Shown: positions 17,916 to 27,297, numbered from the stretch's first letter. The stretch is DNA of 64,000 nt from CAVVAL01 sp963742725 (GCA_963742725.1 CAVUMX010000001.1:1240001-1304000); one strand, 5' to 3'. The notes: generated by a model not told the origin, from the sequence alone. Numbers and translations are program-made.

Positions 17916-18791
17916 CTACCCGCGCACGCTCGTGACCCCCGCGAACAGGTCGTCCTCGGGCGTCGTCGTGTCGACCAGCGACCGCACCAGCTCGTAGTCC
18001 TCCGTCGGCCAGGACTTCTGCTGGACGTCCATCGGCACGTGGAACCAGCGCCCGTCCGGATCGACCTGGGTGGCGTGGGCGCGCAGCGCGTCGTCCCGCA
18101 GCGGGAAGTACTCCTCGCAGCGGACCCGGGTCGTCACGCGCGAGCTCATGTCGTCCGCGCCGTCCCAGTTGTCCAGCCACTCGGCGTACGGCGACTCCAG
18201 GCCGAGCCCGATCATGGCCTCGTGCAGCTCGGTCACACGCTGTTTGGTGAAGCTCATGTGGTAGTAGAGCTTGAGCGGCTGCCACGCCTCGCCGAACTCC
18301 TTGTACCGCTCCGGGTCGCCGGCGACGTTGAACGCCTCGACGGACACCTCGTGGCACTTGATGTGATCGGGGTGCGGGTAGCCGCCCCGCTCGTCGTACG
18401 TGGTCACGACGTGCGGACGGAACTCCCGGATGAGCCGGACCAGCGGCGCCGTGGCGACTTCGAGGGGCTCCAGCGCGAAGCAGTCCTCCGGGAGCGGCGG
18501 CAGCGGATCGCCCTCGGGCAGCCCCGAGTCGACGAAGCCGAGCCACGCCTGGCGGACGCCGAGGATCTCGCGGGCCCGCTCCATCTCCTGGCGGCGGATC
18601 TCGGTGATGTTCTCCCACACGTCCGGCCGGTCCATCTTGGGGTTGAGCACGGAACCGCGCTCACCGCCCGTACAGGTCACGACCAGGACGTCGACGCCCT
18701 CACGGACATACTTCGCCATCGTCGCCGCGCCCTTGCTGGACTCGTCGTCGGGGTGGGCGTGCACGGCCATCAGGCGGAGCTGTTCGGACAC
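17916..18791 (-). CDS. mca: Mycothiol S-conjugate amidase
   Basis: Cleaves mycothiol S-conjugates to a mercapturic acid for export and glucosaminyl-inositol for recycling, a detoxification step in actinobacteria. The 291-residue product is typical. The LmbE/PIG-L zinc motif AVHAHPDDESSKG is at residues 9-21, with GGERGSVLNP and the third zinc ligand in GGYPHPDHIKCHEV (about 135-150). Those surrounding motifs favour Mca over the paralogue MshB. The start is GTG with GAGGAG 9-10 nt upstream. It is divergent from DUF4307 and greA, the usual actinobacterial order. Confidence 0.95.
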   Translation of the reverse strand: MSEQLRLMAVHAHPDDESSKGAATMAKYVREGVDVLVVTCTGGERGSVLNPKMDRPDVWENITEIRRQEMERAREILGVRQAWLGFVDSGLPEGDPLPPLPEDCFALEPLEVATAPLVRLIREFRPHVVTTYDERGGYPHPDHIKCHEVSVEAFNVAGDPERYKEFGEAWQPLKLYYHMSFTKQRVTELHEAMIGLGLESPYAEWLDNWDGADDMSSRVTTRVRCEEYFPLRDDALRAHATQVDPDGRWFHVPMDVQQKSWPTEDYELVRSLVDTTTPEDDLFAGVTSVRG

Positions 18792-18878
18792 GCGCTTGCT
18801 CTCCTCGTTCCAGGCCCGGCCGGGCCCCTATGACCCACCGGCGCTGTGCAGGCCCCGGTGCTGGGAAGATTGTGGCTG

Positions 18879-19334
18879 ATGACACCGACAGAACCGGCGT
18901 CGCCAGCAGGTACGACTCTGACAGGGACCAACACGGTGACCGCTCCATCATTCCCCGCCGGGCGCTACGGGCGGCGACGCGAACCGCGCGATACGCCGCG
19001 CTGGGTCGTCCCGGTGCTCGTGGTGGGCGTGGTCGCCGTCGGCCTGCTGTTGAGCTGGCAGCTCTACCAGAACTACGCCGCCGACCGGATCACGAGCCAG
19101 GTCACGCGGTACCGCATCGTCTCGGACTCCCAGGTCACGATCAGCTTCGACGTCGTGAAGGACGGCGACGAGGCGGCGACCTGCATCGTCCGCGCCCGCT
19201 CCCGGGACGGCCGCGAGGTCGGCCGCGCCGAGGTCACCGTCCCGGCCGGTAAGAGGGTTGCCGTCACATACACGCTGGCGACGAGCGCGCGCGCCGTCGC
19301 GCCCGAGGTGTACGGCTGCGGCCCGGCGAAATAG
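18879..19334 (+). CDS. DUF4307 membrane-anchored protein
   Basis: A 151-residue protein with a short cytoplasmic N-terminus (RRREPRDTPRW), one transmembrane helix (VVPVLVVGVVAVGLLLSW) and an extracytoplasmic domain with two Cys residues (ATCIVRAR and VYGCGPAK) that may pair. Its size, topology and position between mca and greA match DUF4307. The ATG at 18879 lacks a strong ribosome-binding site (GGGAAG at about 12 nt). A GTG at 18936 is a possible later start. Function unknown. Confidence 0.85.
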   Translation: MTPTEPASPAGTTLTGTNTVTAPSFPAGRYGRRREPRDTPRWVVPVLVVGVVAVGLLLSWQLYQNYAADRITSQVTRYRIVSDSQVTISFDVVKDGDEAATCIVRARSRDGREVGRAEVTVPAGKRVAVTYTLATSARAVAPEVYGCGPAK

Positions 19335-19478
19335 CCGCCGTCCGCGTGTGAGCGATCTCACCGCGACACGCCTCTGTGACGCTGCGGAATCGTCAAGGAG
19401 ACCAGCCGCACCGTTCGATCCGGCTATCCTTGAAAGCTCGCTTTACAGCACTTACTCGCTATAACCCGAGGAGCACCC

Positions 19479-19979
19479 GTGTCTACGACCGATGAGGCGC
19501 ACGCAACCTGGCTCACCCAGGAAGCGTTCGACCGGCTGAAGGCCGAGCTAGAGGAGCTCAAGGCGCACCGCCCGGTGATCGCAGCCGAGATCAACGCCCG
19601 TCGCGAAGAGGGCGACCTCAAGGAGAACGGCGGCTACCACGCCGCGAAGGACGAGCAGGGCAAGCAGGAGGGCCGGATCCGCCAGCTGGAGGATCTTCTC
19701 CGCGGCGCGAACGTCGGCGAGGCCCCCAAGTCGGCGGTCGAGGTGACGCCCGGCGTGGTGATCACCGTCCAGTTCGACGACGACGCCGACGACACCGAGA
19801 CCTTCCTCCTCGGCTCGCGCGAGATCAGCGCGACGACCGACCTGACCGTCTACTCGCCGGAGTCGGCGCTAGGCAAGGCGATCCTCGGCCACAAGCCGGG
19901 CGACACGGTGAGCTACGAGACTCCGAACGGCGCCACGATCAACGTGACCGTGACGAAGTTGGAGCCCTTCACCGGCTGA
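19479..19979 (+). CDS. greA: Transcription elongation factor GreA
   Basis: Rescues backtracked RNA polymerase by stimulating cleavage of the nascent RNA 3' end. The 166-residue product has the N-terminal antiparallel coiled coil (about 10-80), with acidic tip residues in ARREEGDLKENGGYHAAKDEQG, and the C-terminal FKBP-like domain ending SALGKAILGHKPGDTVSYETPNG. The GTG start at 19479 has GAGGAG 5 nt upstream. Placement beside DUF4307 and mca is the common actinobacterial order. A bidirectional hairpin follows the stop. Confidence 0.97.
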   Translation: MSTTDEAHATWLTQEAFDRLKAELEELKAHRPVIAAEINARREEGDLKENGGYHAAKDEQGKQEGRIRQLEDLLRGANVGEAPKSAVEVTPGVVITVQFDDDADDTETFLLGSREISATTDLTVYSPESALGKAILGHKPGDTVSYETPNGATINVTVTKLEPFTG

Positions 19980-19997
19980 CCGGCCGACCACATACGT

Positions 19998-20030
19998 GAG
20001 GCGCCGGGCGGCCGATCCGCCCGGCGCCTC
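19998..20030. terminator. 13-bp bidirectional terminator hairpin
   Basis: GAGGCGCCGGGCG and CGCCCGGCGCCTC pair perfectly around a 7-nt loop, between the convergent ends of greA and the ABC permease gene. Confidence 0.85.
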
Positions 20031-20067
20031 CCCGTTGGTGCGTGTCGATCCAGCCAGTGCGTCCCCG

Positions 20068-20850
20068 TCAATGCGTAGAGGCCATCCGGAACTTCCGCAC
20101 GGCCAGCGGCAGGAACACGACGATCACGCCGACGCCCCACGCCAGCGCCTGCCAGCCGTCCGATCCCAGCGGCGTGCCGTCGAAGAACGCCCGCAGCGTG
20201 TTCACCGTGACCGTCACCGGATTGTGCTCGGCGAACGCGCGCAGCCACGACGGCATCGTCTCGACCGGCGCGAACGCCGAACTGGCGAACGTGAGCGGGA
20301 ACAGCCAGATGAAGCCGCCGGACTGGGCGGCCTCCACACTCCCCACGCTCAGCCCGATGAGCGCCGCGATCCACGAGAACGCGAACCCGAAGAACAGCAG
20401 CATGGCGAGCCCGGCGACCGCGTCGACGAACCCGCCGTTGAACCGGAATCCCACCGCCAGCCCGACGATCACCATGACCACGACGGTCATCGCGTTGCGG
20501 ACGACGTCCGCCAGGGAGTGCCCGAGCAGCACCGACGTCCTGGTCATGGGCAGCGACCGGAACCGGTCCATGATGCCCTTCTCCATGTCGGCGGCGATCC
20601 CGATGCCCGTCGCGGCGACAGACCCGAACACCACGGTCTGGACGAAGATCCCCGGCATGAGGAACTGCGCGTAGTCGCCGCCTGGCACCGACTTGCCGAT
20701 CGCGCCGCCGAACACGTACCGGAACAGCACGATGAACATGATCGGCTGGACCAGGCTGAACACCAGCATGTCCGGCTGGCGCGGAATCCGGCGCACGTGT
20801 CGCAGGGTCACCACCCACGCGTCCGAGAGCCACCACCTCAGCGCGGTCAT
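20068..20850 (-). CDS. ABC-2 type permease, DrrB-like
   Basis: A 260-residue transport permease with six hydrophobic helices and the ABC-2 signature region SLPMTRTSVLLGHSLADVVRN (near 95-115). The N-terminus, RHVRRIPRQPDMLVFSLVQPIMFIVLF, is typical of the daunorubicin-resistance DrrB group. Its ATG (20848-20850) overlaps the stop of the ATPase gene as ATGA, so it is translationally coupled. Together they form an exporter of unknown substrate, plausibly a lipid or hydrophobic drug. No biosynthetic cluster lies nearby. Confidence 0.93.
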   Translation of the reverse strand: MTALRWWLSDAWVVTLRHVRRIPRQPDMLVFSLVQPIMFIVLFRYVFGGAIGKSVPGGDYAQFLMPGIFVQTVVFGSVAATGIGIAADMEKGIMDRFRSLPMTRTSVLLGHSLADVVRNAMTVVVMVIVGLAVGFRFNGGFVDAVAGLAMLLFFGFAFSWIAALIGLSVGSVEAAQSGGFIWLFPLTFASSAFAPVETMPSWLRAFAEHNPVTVTVNTLRAFFDGTPLGSDGWQALAWGVGVIVVFLPLAVRKFRMASTH

Positions 20851-21830
20851 CGCCGGCTTCCCTTCTTCGTCTGCTCCTCCGGCTTGGCCTCTTCGGCGAC
20901 GTGGCCCGTCAGGCTGAGGAACACGTCGTCGAGCGTCGGACGGCGGATCGCCAGGTCCGTCACCTTCACGCCGGCCGCGTCCAGCTCGCGGACGACGTCC
21001 GACAGCACCTCGGTGCCCTTGCGGACGGGCACCGTGATGCGCTTGTTGTCCTCGTCGATGACGGGGTCGCCGTCGGCGAGCGAGGACATCGCCGCCCGCG
21101 CGCTGGCCAGCTCGGCCGGGTCGGCGACGGCGATCTCCAGCCGTTCGCCGCCGACCGAGTCCTTCAGTTCGTCGGCGGTGCCGGTCGCGATGGCCTTGCC
21201 GTGGTCGATCACGACGATCGTGTCGGCCAGCTGGTCGGCCTCTTCCAGATACTGCGTGGTCAGCAGCATCGACGTGCCCTCGCGGACCAGTTCGCTGATG
21301 ACCGACCACATGCCGACCCGGCTGCGGGGGTCGAGGCCGGTCGTCGGCTCGTCCAGGAACATCACCCGCGGCTTGGCGACCAGGCTCGCGGCGATGTCCA
21401 GGCGGCGGCGCATACCGCCGGAGTAGGTCTTCGCCGGCCGGTCCTTGGCCTCCACGAGGTCGAACCGCTCCAGCAGCTCGTCGGCGCGGGCACGGGCGGT
21501 CGCCCGGCTCATCCGGAACAGCCGGCCCACCATCTCGAGGTTCTCCCACCCCGTGAGGAACTCGTCGACGGCGGCGTACTGGCCGGTCAGGCCGATCATC
21601 TCGCGAACCTTCACCGGCTGCTTCAGCACGTCGACGCCGAACACCTCCGCGCGCCCGGCGTCGGGCCGCAACAGCGTGGACAGCACGCGGACGGCCGTGG
21701 TCTTGCCGGCGCCGTTCGGGCCCAGCACCCCCAGCACGGTGCCCTCCGGACAGTGGAAACTCAGCCCGTCCAGGGCCATTGTCTTGCCGAAGTGCTTCAC
21801 CAACCCCTCTACAACAATCGCGTCAGACAA
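20847..21830 (-). CDS. ABC transporter ATPase, DrrA-like
   Basis: A 327-residue ATPase partner of the downstream permease. Walker A is GPNGAGKTT, the Q-loop lies in LTGQYAAVDEFLTG, the signature is YSGGMRRRLD, Walker B is RVMFLDEPTTGLDP, and the switch His is replaced by Gln in TTQYLEEAD, which is common in DrrA proteins. I chose TTG at 21828-21830: GGGAGG lies 4-5 nt before it and overlaps the ATG at 21842, which has no usable ribosome-binding site of its own. The resulting start (SDAIVVEGLVKHFG) also matches the usual DrrA N-terminus. Confidence 0.93.
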   Translation of the reverse strand: MSDAIVVEGLVKHFGKTMALDGLSFHCPEGTVLGVLGPNGAGKTTAVRVLSTLLRPDAGRAEVFGVDVLKQPVKVREMIGLTGQYAAVDEFLTGWENLEMVGRLFRMSRATARARADELLERFDLVEAKDRPAKTYSGGMRRRLDIAASLVAKPRVMFLDEPTTGLDPRSRVGMWSVISELVREGTSMLLTTQYLEEADQLADTIVVIDHGKAIATGTADELKDSVGGERLEIAVADPAELASARAAMSSLADGDPVIDEDNKRITVPVRKGTEVLSDVVRELDAAGVKVTDLAIRRPTLDDVFLSLTGHVAEEAKPEEQTKKGSRR

Positions 21831-21958
21831 CGTTCCTCCCATGCTCCATGGCGCCACCGTAGGTGGTTCGTCCGACAGAAGCCCACGTATTTGCGGCTGC
21901 CTGCGGTAGCACGCACATGGCACAGTGAAGTGAACCTGTTCAAAAATGGGAGGACGCC

Positions 21959-23824
21959 GTGCGAGCACGCCATGCCACCGCCGCGACCCTGGTCGCCCTC
22001 GCGAGCGCGCTCACGGCGTGCTCGTCCGACGAGAGCGGGGCGGCCGACAAGGCCGCGAGGACTTTCCTCGACGCGTGGGCGGCCGGGAAGGACGACGCGG
22101 CCGGCGCCGCGACGGACGCCCCCGACGGCCCGCGCGAGTGGCTGCCGCTGGTGCGCAAGCAGCTCGACGGCGCCAAGGTCAGCGCCGATCTGGGCAAGGG
22201 GACGACCGGCGACGACACCGCCACCAGGGAGATCACGGTGTCGTGGGCGATCCCGGGCATGGAGAAGCCCTGGTCGTACCCGTCCTCTATCGAGCTGGTC
22301 AAGCAGGGCGAGACCTGGAAGGTGCACTGGGAGACGGCGCTCGTCCATCCGGAGCTGAGCCCCACCCAGAGCCTGGCCGTCGAGCGGACGCTGCCGGAAC
22401 GGGCGCCCGTCCTCGACCGCGCCGGGGCGTCGCTGTTCAGCAAGCAGCAGGTCGTCACAGTCGGCGTCGAGCCCGGCAAGGCGACCGACCTGCCCGGCCT
22501 CGCCGCCACGCTGGCGCAGGTCCTGGCCGCGGAGAAGGTCACGGCGGCCGAGATCGTCGCGGACGCCCAGAAGGCCAAGGCCACCGCGTTCGTGCCCGTC
22601 GTGACGCTGCGCCGCGCCCGGTACGAGCAGGTCAAACCCGAGATCCACAGCCTGCCGGGGACGGTGTTCCAGGGCGGCGAGCGGATGCTGCCGGTCACGC
22701 CGACCTTCGGGCAGCCGCTGCTCGGACGGGTCGGCGAGGCCACCGCCGAGGTGCTCAAGGAAGCCGGCGACATGTACGCGGCCGGTGATCAGCTCGGGAC
22801 GTCCGGGCTCCAGCGGACGTTCAACAAGCAGCTCAGCGGCGTACCGGCCGTCGTCGTCTCGCTGACCGACACTGCCGGCAAGCCGGTGAAGCAGTTGGCG
22901 ACGTCCGGCGGGAAGCCCGGTACCGCGCTGACGACCACGCTCGACAGCGCCGTCCAGCGGGCGGCCGAGACCGCGCTCGCCCCGGTGAAGCAGCAGGCGG
23001 CGATCGTGGCGGTCAAGCCGTCGACCGGCGAGATCGTGGCCGTCGCGAACAGCGCGAGCGTCGACTTCGACATCGCGCTGGAGGGCAAGTACCCGCCCGG
23101 CTCGACGTTCAAGATCATCACGACGACCGCCGCGCTCCAGGCGAAGGTGGCGCCGACCAGCGCCCACCCCTGCCCCGGGAGCATCGTCGTCGGCGGGAAG
23201 AAGTTCATCAACGCGAACTCGTTCGACCTCGGCACGGTTCCGCTCCGGACGGCGTTCGCCCGTTCCTGCAACACGACGATGATCAACCTCGGCGCGAAGC
23301 TGCCGGCCGGCGCCCTGACCGAGACGGCCGCCCAGTACGGGATCGGCGCCACCTGGGACCTCGGGGTGCCGGCCTATGGCGGCGCCGTACCCGCGCCCGC
23401 CGACGCGACGGAAGCGGCGGCGGACGCCATCGGGCAGGGAAAGGTGCTGGTCAGCCCGTTCTCGATGGCGCTGGCGGCGGCGGCCGTCCAGTCCGGTTCG
23501 CTGCCGGCTCCGTCCCTGATCAAGGGCAAGAGCTCGGCTACGGACGCGAAGAAGCTCGCGCCGACCGTCATGGGACCGCTGCGTGATTTCTCCAGGGCGG
23601 TGGTCACGGAGGGCACGGCCAAGGCGCCGCTCGGCGGCCTCCCGGGTGCGGTCGCCGGCAAGACGGGCACCGCCGAGTACGGCGACGCGACGCCGCCCCG
23701 CTCGCACTCCTGGTTCGCCGGCTACCGGGGCGACCTGGCGTTCGCCGTCTTCGTCTACGACGGGGCCAGCAGCGACACGATCGCCGCGCCAGTCGCCGCG
23801 ACGTTCCTCCGGGCCGTCCGCTGA
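21959..23824 (+). CDS. Class B penicillin-binding protein, lipoprotein-type
   Basis: A peptidoglycan transpeptidase-type protein of 621 residues. The signal ends in a lipobox (ALTAC, Cys 21), predicting a lipid anchor. An NTF2-like (MecA N-terminal type) domain spans about 28-135, a PBP dimerisation region follows, and the transpeptidase domain runs from about 330. Catalytic motifs are intact: GSTFK (SxxK), SCN (SxN) in ARSCNTTMIN, and KTGTAEY. The GTG start at 21959 has GGGAGG 5 nt upstream. It is divergent from the DrrAB operon. Relatives include PBP2a-like proteins with low beta-lactam affinity; resistance is not implied here. Confidence 0.93.
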   Translation: MRARHATAATLVALASALTACSSDESGAADKAARTFLDAWAAGKDDAAGAATDAPDGPREWLPLVRKQLDGAKVSADLGKGTTGDDTATREITVSWAIPGMEKPWSYPSSIELVKQGETWKVHWETALVHPELSPTQSLAVERTLPERAPVLDRAGASLFSKQQVVTVGVEPGKATDLPGLAATLAQVLAAEKVTAAEIVADAQKAKATAFVPVVTLRRARYEQVKPEIHSLPGTVFQGGERMLPVTPTFGQPLLGRVGEATAEVLKEAGDMYAAGDQLGTSGLQRTFNKQLSGVPAVVVSLTDTAGKPVKQLATSGGKPGTALTTTLDSAVQRAAETALAPVKQQAAIVAVKPSTGEIVAVANSASVDFDIALEGKYPPGSTFKIITTTAALQAKVAPTSAHPCPGSIVVGGKKFINANSFDLGTVPLRTAFARSCNTTMINLGAKLPAGALTETAAQYGIGATWDLGVPAYGGAVPAPADATEAAADAIGQGKVLVSPFSMALAAAAVQSGSLPAPSLIKGKSSATDAKKLAPTVMGPLRDFSRAVVTEGTAKAPLGGLPGAVAGKTGTAEYGDATPPRSHSWFAGYRGDLAFAVFVYDGASSDTIAAPVAATFLRAVR

Positions 23825-23838
23825 CCCCCGCCCCCCAC

Positions 23839-23889
23839 TTTCGGACTTTTGAGGGTGCCGGGCGCGTCCCGACCCTCAAAAGTCCGAAA
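23839..23889. repeat. Dispersed hairpin element B, copy 1
   Basis: An 18-bp perfect stem (TTTCGGACTTTTGAGGGT with its complement) and a 15-nt loop sit between the convergent PBP and ilvA genes. The same stem, extended to 23 bp, occurs at 56022-56082. It probably acts as a bidirectional terminator; the arms carry a T-run (CTTTT) on both strands. Confidence 0.85.
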
Positions 23890-23916
23890 CTCGGCGGGCG
23901 GGCGGAGGCGCGCCGG

Positions 23917-25134
23917 TTAGAAGCGGACGGAGTAGCCGGCGCGGCGGAGGGCGGACAGCAGCTTCTCGGAGTGCTCGTTGCCCTTCGTCTCGACGCTCAG
24001 CGACACCTCGACCTCGCCGAGGTTGAGCCGCGCGTCGTGCCGGAAGTGCTGCACGTTCAGCACGTTGACGCCCTGCTCGGCGAGCAGGGTGAGGAGCCCC
24101 GCCAGCGAGCCCGGACGGTCGGCGAACTCGACGGTGAAGTGCAGGTACCGGCCGGCGGCGGCGAGGCCGTGCTCGATGACGCGGTGCAGCAGCAGCGGGT
24201 CGATGTTGCCGCCGGACAGCACCGCGACGACGGGCGCTTCGAACCGGTGCGGGTCGGCGAGGAGCGCGCCGACACCGACCGCGCCCGCCGGCTCGACCAC
24301 GAGCTTCGCCCGCTCCAGGCAGAACAGGAGGGCGCGGGAGATGTCCTCTTCGGTGATCGTGACGATCTCGTCCGTCAGTGCTCTGACGTGCTCGAACGTC
24401 AGCTCGCCCGGGCAGCCGACCGCGATCCCGTCGGCGATCGTGGACATGGCTTTGAGCGGCACGGGCACGCCGGCGGCGAGCGAGGGCGGGTAGGCGGCGG
24501 CGCCGGCGGCCTGGACGCCGATCACCTTGACGTCCGGCTTGAGTTCGCGGACGACGGCGCCGATGCCGGCGATGAGCCCGCCCCCGCCGGTGCCGACGAG
24601 GATCGTCTTGACGTCCGGGCACTGTTCGAGGATCTCCAGCCCGACGGTGCCCTGCCCGGCGACGATGTCGAAGTGGTCGAACGGGTGGATGAACACCGCA
24701 CCGGTGTCCTCGCTGAACCGCTTGGCCGCGACGAGCGCGTCGTCGACCGTGCTGCCGGTGAGTTCGACGGTCGCGCCGTACGCCTTGGTCGCGGCGAGCT
24801 TCGGCAGCGGGGCGCCCGTCGGCATGAAGACCGTGGCGTGGGTGCCGAGCAGGCCGGCGGCGAGCGCCACGCCCTGCGCGTGGTTGCCGGCGCTGGCCGC
24901 GACCACGCCCTTGCTCCGGTCTGCCTCCGACAGGCGGGCGATCCGGACGTAGGCGCCGCGGATCTTGAACGATCCGGCGCGCTGGAGATTCTCGCATTTG
25001 AGCCACGCCGCGCCGCCGACCTTCGCGGCGAGCGGGCGGCACTCCTCGAGCGGCGTGACGCGCACGACGTCGTTGAGAAGTTCCCGCGCGGCGCGGACGT
25101 CATCACAGCTGACCAGCCTCGTTGCCAGTGCCAT
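23917..25134 (-). CDS. ilvA: Threonine ammonia-lyase with C-terminal ACT domain
   Basis: Deaminates threonine to 2-oxobutanoate with pyridoxal phosphate, feeding isoleucine synthesis or threonine breakdown. The 405-residue product has the catalytic Lys57 in AGSFKIRGAY, the ASAGNHAQG substrate loop, and the phosphate-binding VGTGGGGLIAG. The C-terminal 80 residues are one ACT-like domain (VEFADRPGSLAGLLTLL). One short regulatory domain is like the TdcB-type/short IlvA group rather than E. coli IlvA, which has two. The ATG at 25134 is the first Met in frame with the family N-terminus; there is no strong ribosome-binding site. Confidence 0.93.
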   Translation of the reverse strand: MALATRLVSCDDVRAARELLNDVVRVTPLEECRPLAAKVGGAAWLKCENLQRAGSFKIRGAYVRIARLSEADRSKGVVAASAGNHAQGVALAAGLLGTHATVFMPTGAPLPKLAATKAYGATVELTGSTVDDALVAAKRFSEDTGAVFIHPFDHFDIVAGQGTVGLEILEQCPDVKTILVGTGGGGLIAGIGAVVRELKPDVKVIGVQAAGAAAYPPSLAAGVPVPLKAMSTIADGIAVGCPGELTFEHVRALTDEIVTITEEDISRALLFCLERAKLVVEPAGAVGVGALLADPHRFEAPVVAVLSGGNIDPLLLHRVIEHGLAAAGRYLHFTVEFADRPGSLAGLLTLLAEQGVNVLNVQHFRHDARLNLGEVEVSLSVETKGNEHSEKLLSALRRAGYSVRF

Positions 25135-25203
25135 GCGCCGATCGTGCCATCCCGGTTGGGTCGATGCCCCGCCGGGAGGACACTGGTCACGGGGAGGCAC
25201 ACC

Positions 25204-26547
25204 ATGACGACCGTCAGCGCGCGGCACAGTCGCCCACCGGGTCCGACCTACTCGGCGTTCGGCAGCATGCGGGCCGTGCGCCGGCTCGGGCCGACCGGGT
25301 TCTTCGACTCGATCCGCCGTGAGCATCCGCGCTTGGCGTACGTGCGGTTCGGCAACGAGCACGCCTACCTCGTGTTCGAGCCTGACCTCATCCGCGAGCT
25401 GCTGGTCGACCACGGCCGCGCGACCCGCAAGGGACGGGGCCTCGAACGGTCGCGGGAACTGCTCGGCGAGGGGCTGCTGACCAGCGAGGGCGAGCTGCAC
25501 AAGCACCAGCGGCGGCTCGTCCAGCCGGCGTTCCACGCGCAGCGGATCGCCACCTACGCCGAGGTGATGTGCGACGAGGCCCGGGGCGTCTCGAACGGGT
25601 GGCGCCACGGCGCGTACGTCGACATGTCGACGGAAATGTCGCGGCTGACGCTGCGGATCGTCGGGCGCTCCCTGTTCGGCACCGACCTGGCGCCCGCCGA
25701 CCTGGATACGGTGTCCCGCGCACTCGGCGCGTTCCTCGCCCGGTTCGAGCTGCTCATGATCCCCGCCGCGAGCCTGCTCGGACGCATTCCCACGCCGGCG
25801 AACCTGCGCCTCCGGGCGGCTCGCGCGGACCTCGACACGCTCATGTACCGGCTCATCGCCGAGCACCGCCGCAGCGGCGACACGGGCGACCTGATGTCGA
25901 TGCTGCTGCTCGCCGACGGTGGGAGCATGCCGGACAAGCTCGTCCGGGACGAGGCGCTGACCATCCTGCTCGCGGGCCACGAGACCACCGCCAACGCGCT
26001 GACCTGGGCGTGGTTGCTGCTCGCCCAGGATCGCGCCGCCTCTGCCCGGCTGCACCGGGAGGTCGACGCGCTGGACCGGGCGCCGGGCCTGGGCGACGTC
26101 GAGGCGCTGCCGTACACCCGGGCCGTCGTCGCGGAGTCGATGCGCCTGTACCCGCCGGCCTGGGCGATCGGGCGGCGCGCCGCCGAACCGCTCACACTCG
26201 ACGGGTACGACGTCCCGGCCGGATCGCTGCTGGCCGCGAGCCAGTGGGTGACGCACCGGGACGAGCGCTGGTGGGACGGCGCCGCCGAGTTCCGCCCGGA
26301 CCGGTGGATCAGCGGAGACGGGACGTTCAACGATCCGTCGCCGCGCGGCGCGTACCTGCCGTTCGGCGCCGGGCGGCGGGTGTGCATCGGCGAGTCGTTC
26401 GCCTGGACGGAGGCCGTGCTGGTGCTGGCCACGCTGGCGCAGGACTGGGCGGCGACAGCCGTGCCGGAGACGAGCATGGCGACCCGCGCGGCCGTGACGC
26501 TGCGCCCGGCGAACGGCGCCCCGCTACGCCTGCGACACCGCCGGTGA
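25204..26547 (+). CDS. Cytochrome P450
   Basis: A soluble haem monooxygenase of 447 residues; the substrate is unknown. Visible motifs are LLAGHETTANAL (I helix, oxygen-binding), ESMRLYPPAW (ExxR, K helix), FRPDRW, and the haem-ligand loop FGAGRRVCIGESFAWTEA with the axial Cys. The RLYPPAW and FRPDRW spelling is nearer to CYP4/CYP102-like bacterial P450s than to the small CYP105 group. The ATG at 25204 has GGGGAGG 6 nt upstream. No ferredoxin or reductase gene is adjacent. Its 3' end overlaps the convergent DUF4328 gene by 24 nt. Confidence 0.95.
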   Translation: MTTVSARHSRPPGPTYSAFGSMRAVRRLGPTGFFDSIRREHPRLAYVRFGNEHAYLVFEPDLIRELLVDHGRATRKGRGLERSRELLGEGLLTSEGELHKHQRRLVQPAFHAQRIATYAEVMCDEARGVSNGWRHGAYVDMSTEMSRLTLRIVGRSLFGTDLAPADLDTVSRALGAFLARFELLMIPAASLLGRIPTPANLRLRAARADLDTLMYRLIAEHRRSGDTGDLMSMLLLADGGSMPDKLVRDEALTILLAGHETTANALTWAWLLLAQDRAASARLHREVDALDRAPGLGDVEALPYTRAVVAESMRLYPPAWAIGRRAAEPLTLDGYDVPAGSLLAASQWVTHRDERWWDGAAEFRPDRWISGDGTFNDPSPRGAYLPFGAGRRVCIGESFAWTEAVLVLATLAQDWAATAVPETSMATRAAVTLRPANGAPLRLRHRR

Positions 26548-27297
26548 ACCTGCCGCGGCGTCGGCTGCGGTCCAGTCGTGCTGGTGGCGGGTCACCCGCA
26601 GGATGAGCATCGTGACCTGGACGGCCGCGGCGATGAACAGGGCGGCCGTGACGGCGGATCCCCCGACGGCAATCGGGATCACCGCCCCGAGCTGCTGGGC
26701 CGTAGCGGCCCGCTCGATCATGTTGTCGGTCATGGCGCTACCGACCCTGTCGATGACCAAGGCGCCGACCCAGGTGAGCCACCAGCCGATCAGCAACCCG
26801 CGACCGCTCACCGCATCCCCGGCCGGGCGCCACCACCGCGACCGGTGATCACTTGCGTCGGCGATCTCGGCCACGATCCAGTACGGCATCACCAGGTTGA
26901 CGAACGGGATGAACCAGACTCCGATCACCCAACCACTAGACCGGGAGAAGCCGAGCACACCGGCCCGCTCCAGGTTGACTCGTGCACGGTGCAGCCAGGC
27001 GATGAAGAAGCCAGCCGCGCAGGCCCACGCGAGCAGGCCGACAGCGGCAACCGCCGCGATGCCGAGCAGCGCGGCCTCAAGATCCGCCGCGGCGGCGCCC
27101 TCGGCCGGCTGGTCAATGACCGCTTCCACGGCCTCGATCATGGGAAACACCATGACCGCGACGAGGAGGCTAAACAGCGTCGACGCGACGATCGAGGCGA
27201 TCGCCAGCCAGGCGAGCGGCCGCAGCGGGCCGGTGGTGAGCGTTCGCGGACGCTCAGGGGTGGGTAGCGATGGTATACCAATCTGGTACTCGTTCAT
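26524..27297 (-). CDS. DUF4328 membrane protein
   Basis: A 257-residue integral membrane protein with about five or six helices. The DUF4328 hallmark WVIGVWFIPFVNLVMPY is central, followed by RSRWWRPAGD and GWWLTWVGALV; an earlier FFIAWLHRARVNLE also fits. Function unknown. The ATG at 27295-27297 has AGGAGG 3-4 nt upstream. The 3' end overlaps the P450 gene. Confidence 0.88.
   Translation of the reverse strand: MNEYQIGIPSLPTPERPRTLTTGPLRPLAWLAIASIVASTLFSLLVAVMVFPMIEAVEAVIDQPAEGAAAADLEAALLGIAAVAAVGLLAWACAAGFFIAWLHRARVNLERAGVLGFSRSSGWVIGVWFIPFVNLVMPYWIVAEIADASDHRSRWWRPAGDAVSGRGLLIGWWLTWVGALVIDRVGSAMTDNMIERAATAQQLGAVIPIAVGGSAVTAALFIAAAVQVTMLILRVTRHQHDWTAADAAAGSPAVSQA

Noticed and set aside
20847..21968. 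Longer start for the DrrA-like ATPase, at 21842 or upstream
   Set aside because: The ATG at 21842 overlaps the strong GGGAGG that serves the TTG at 21830, and the extra residues do not match the family N-terminus.
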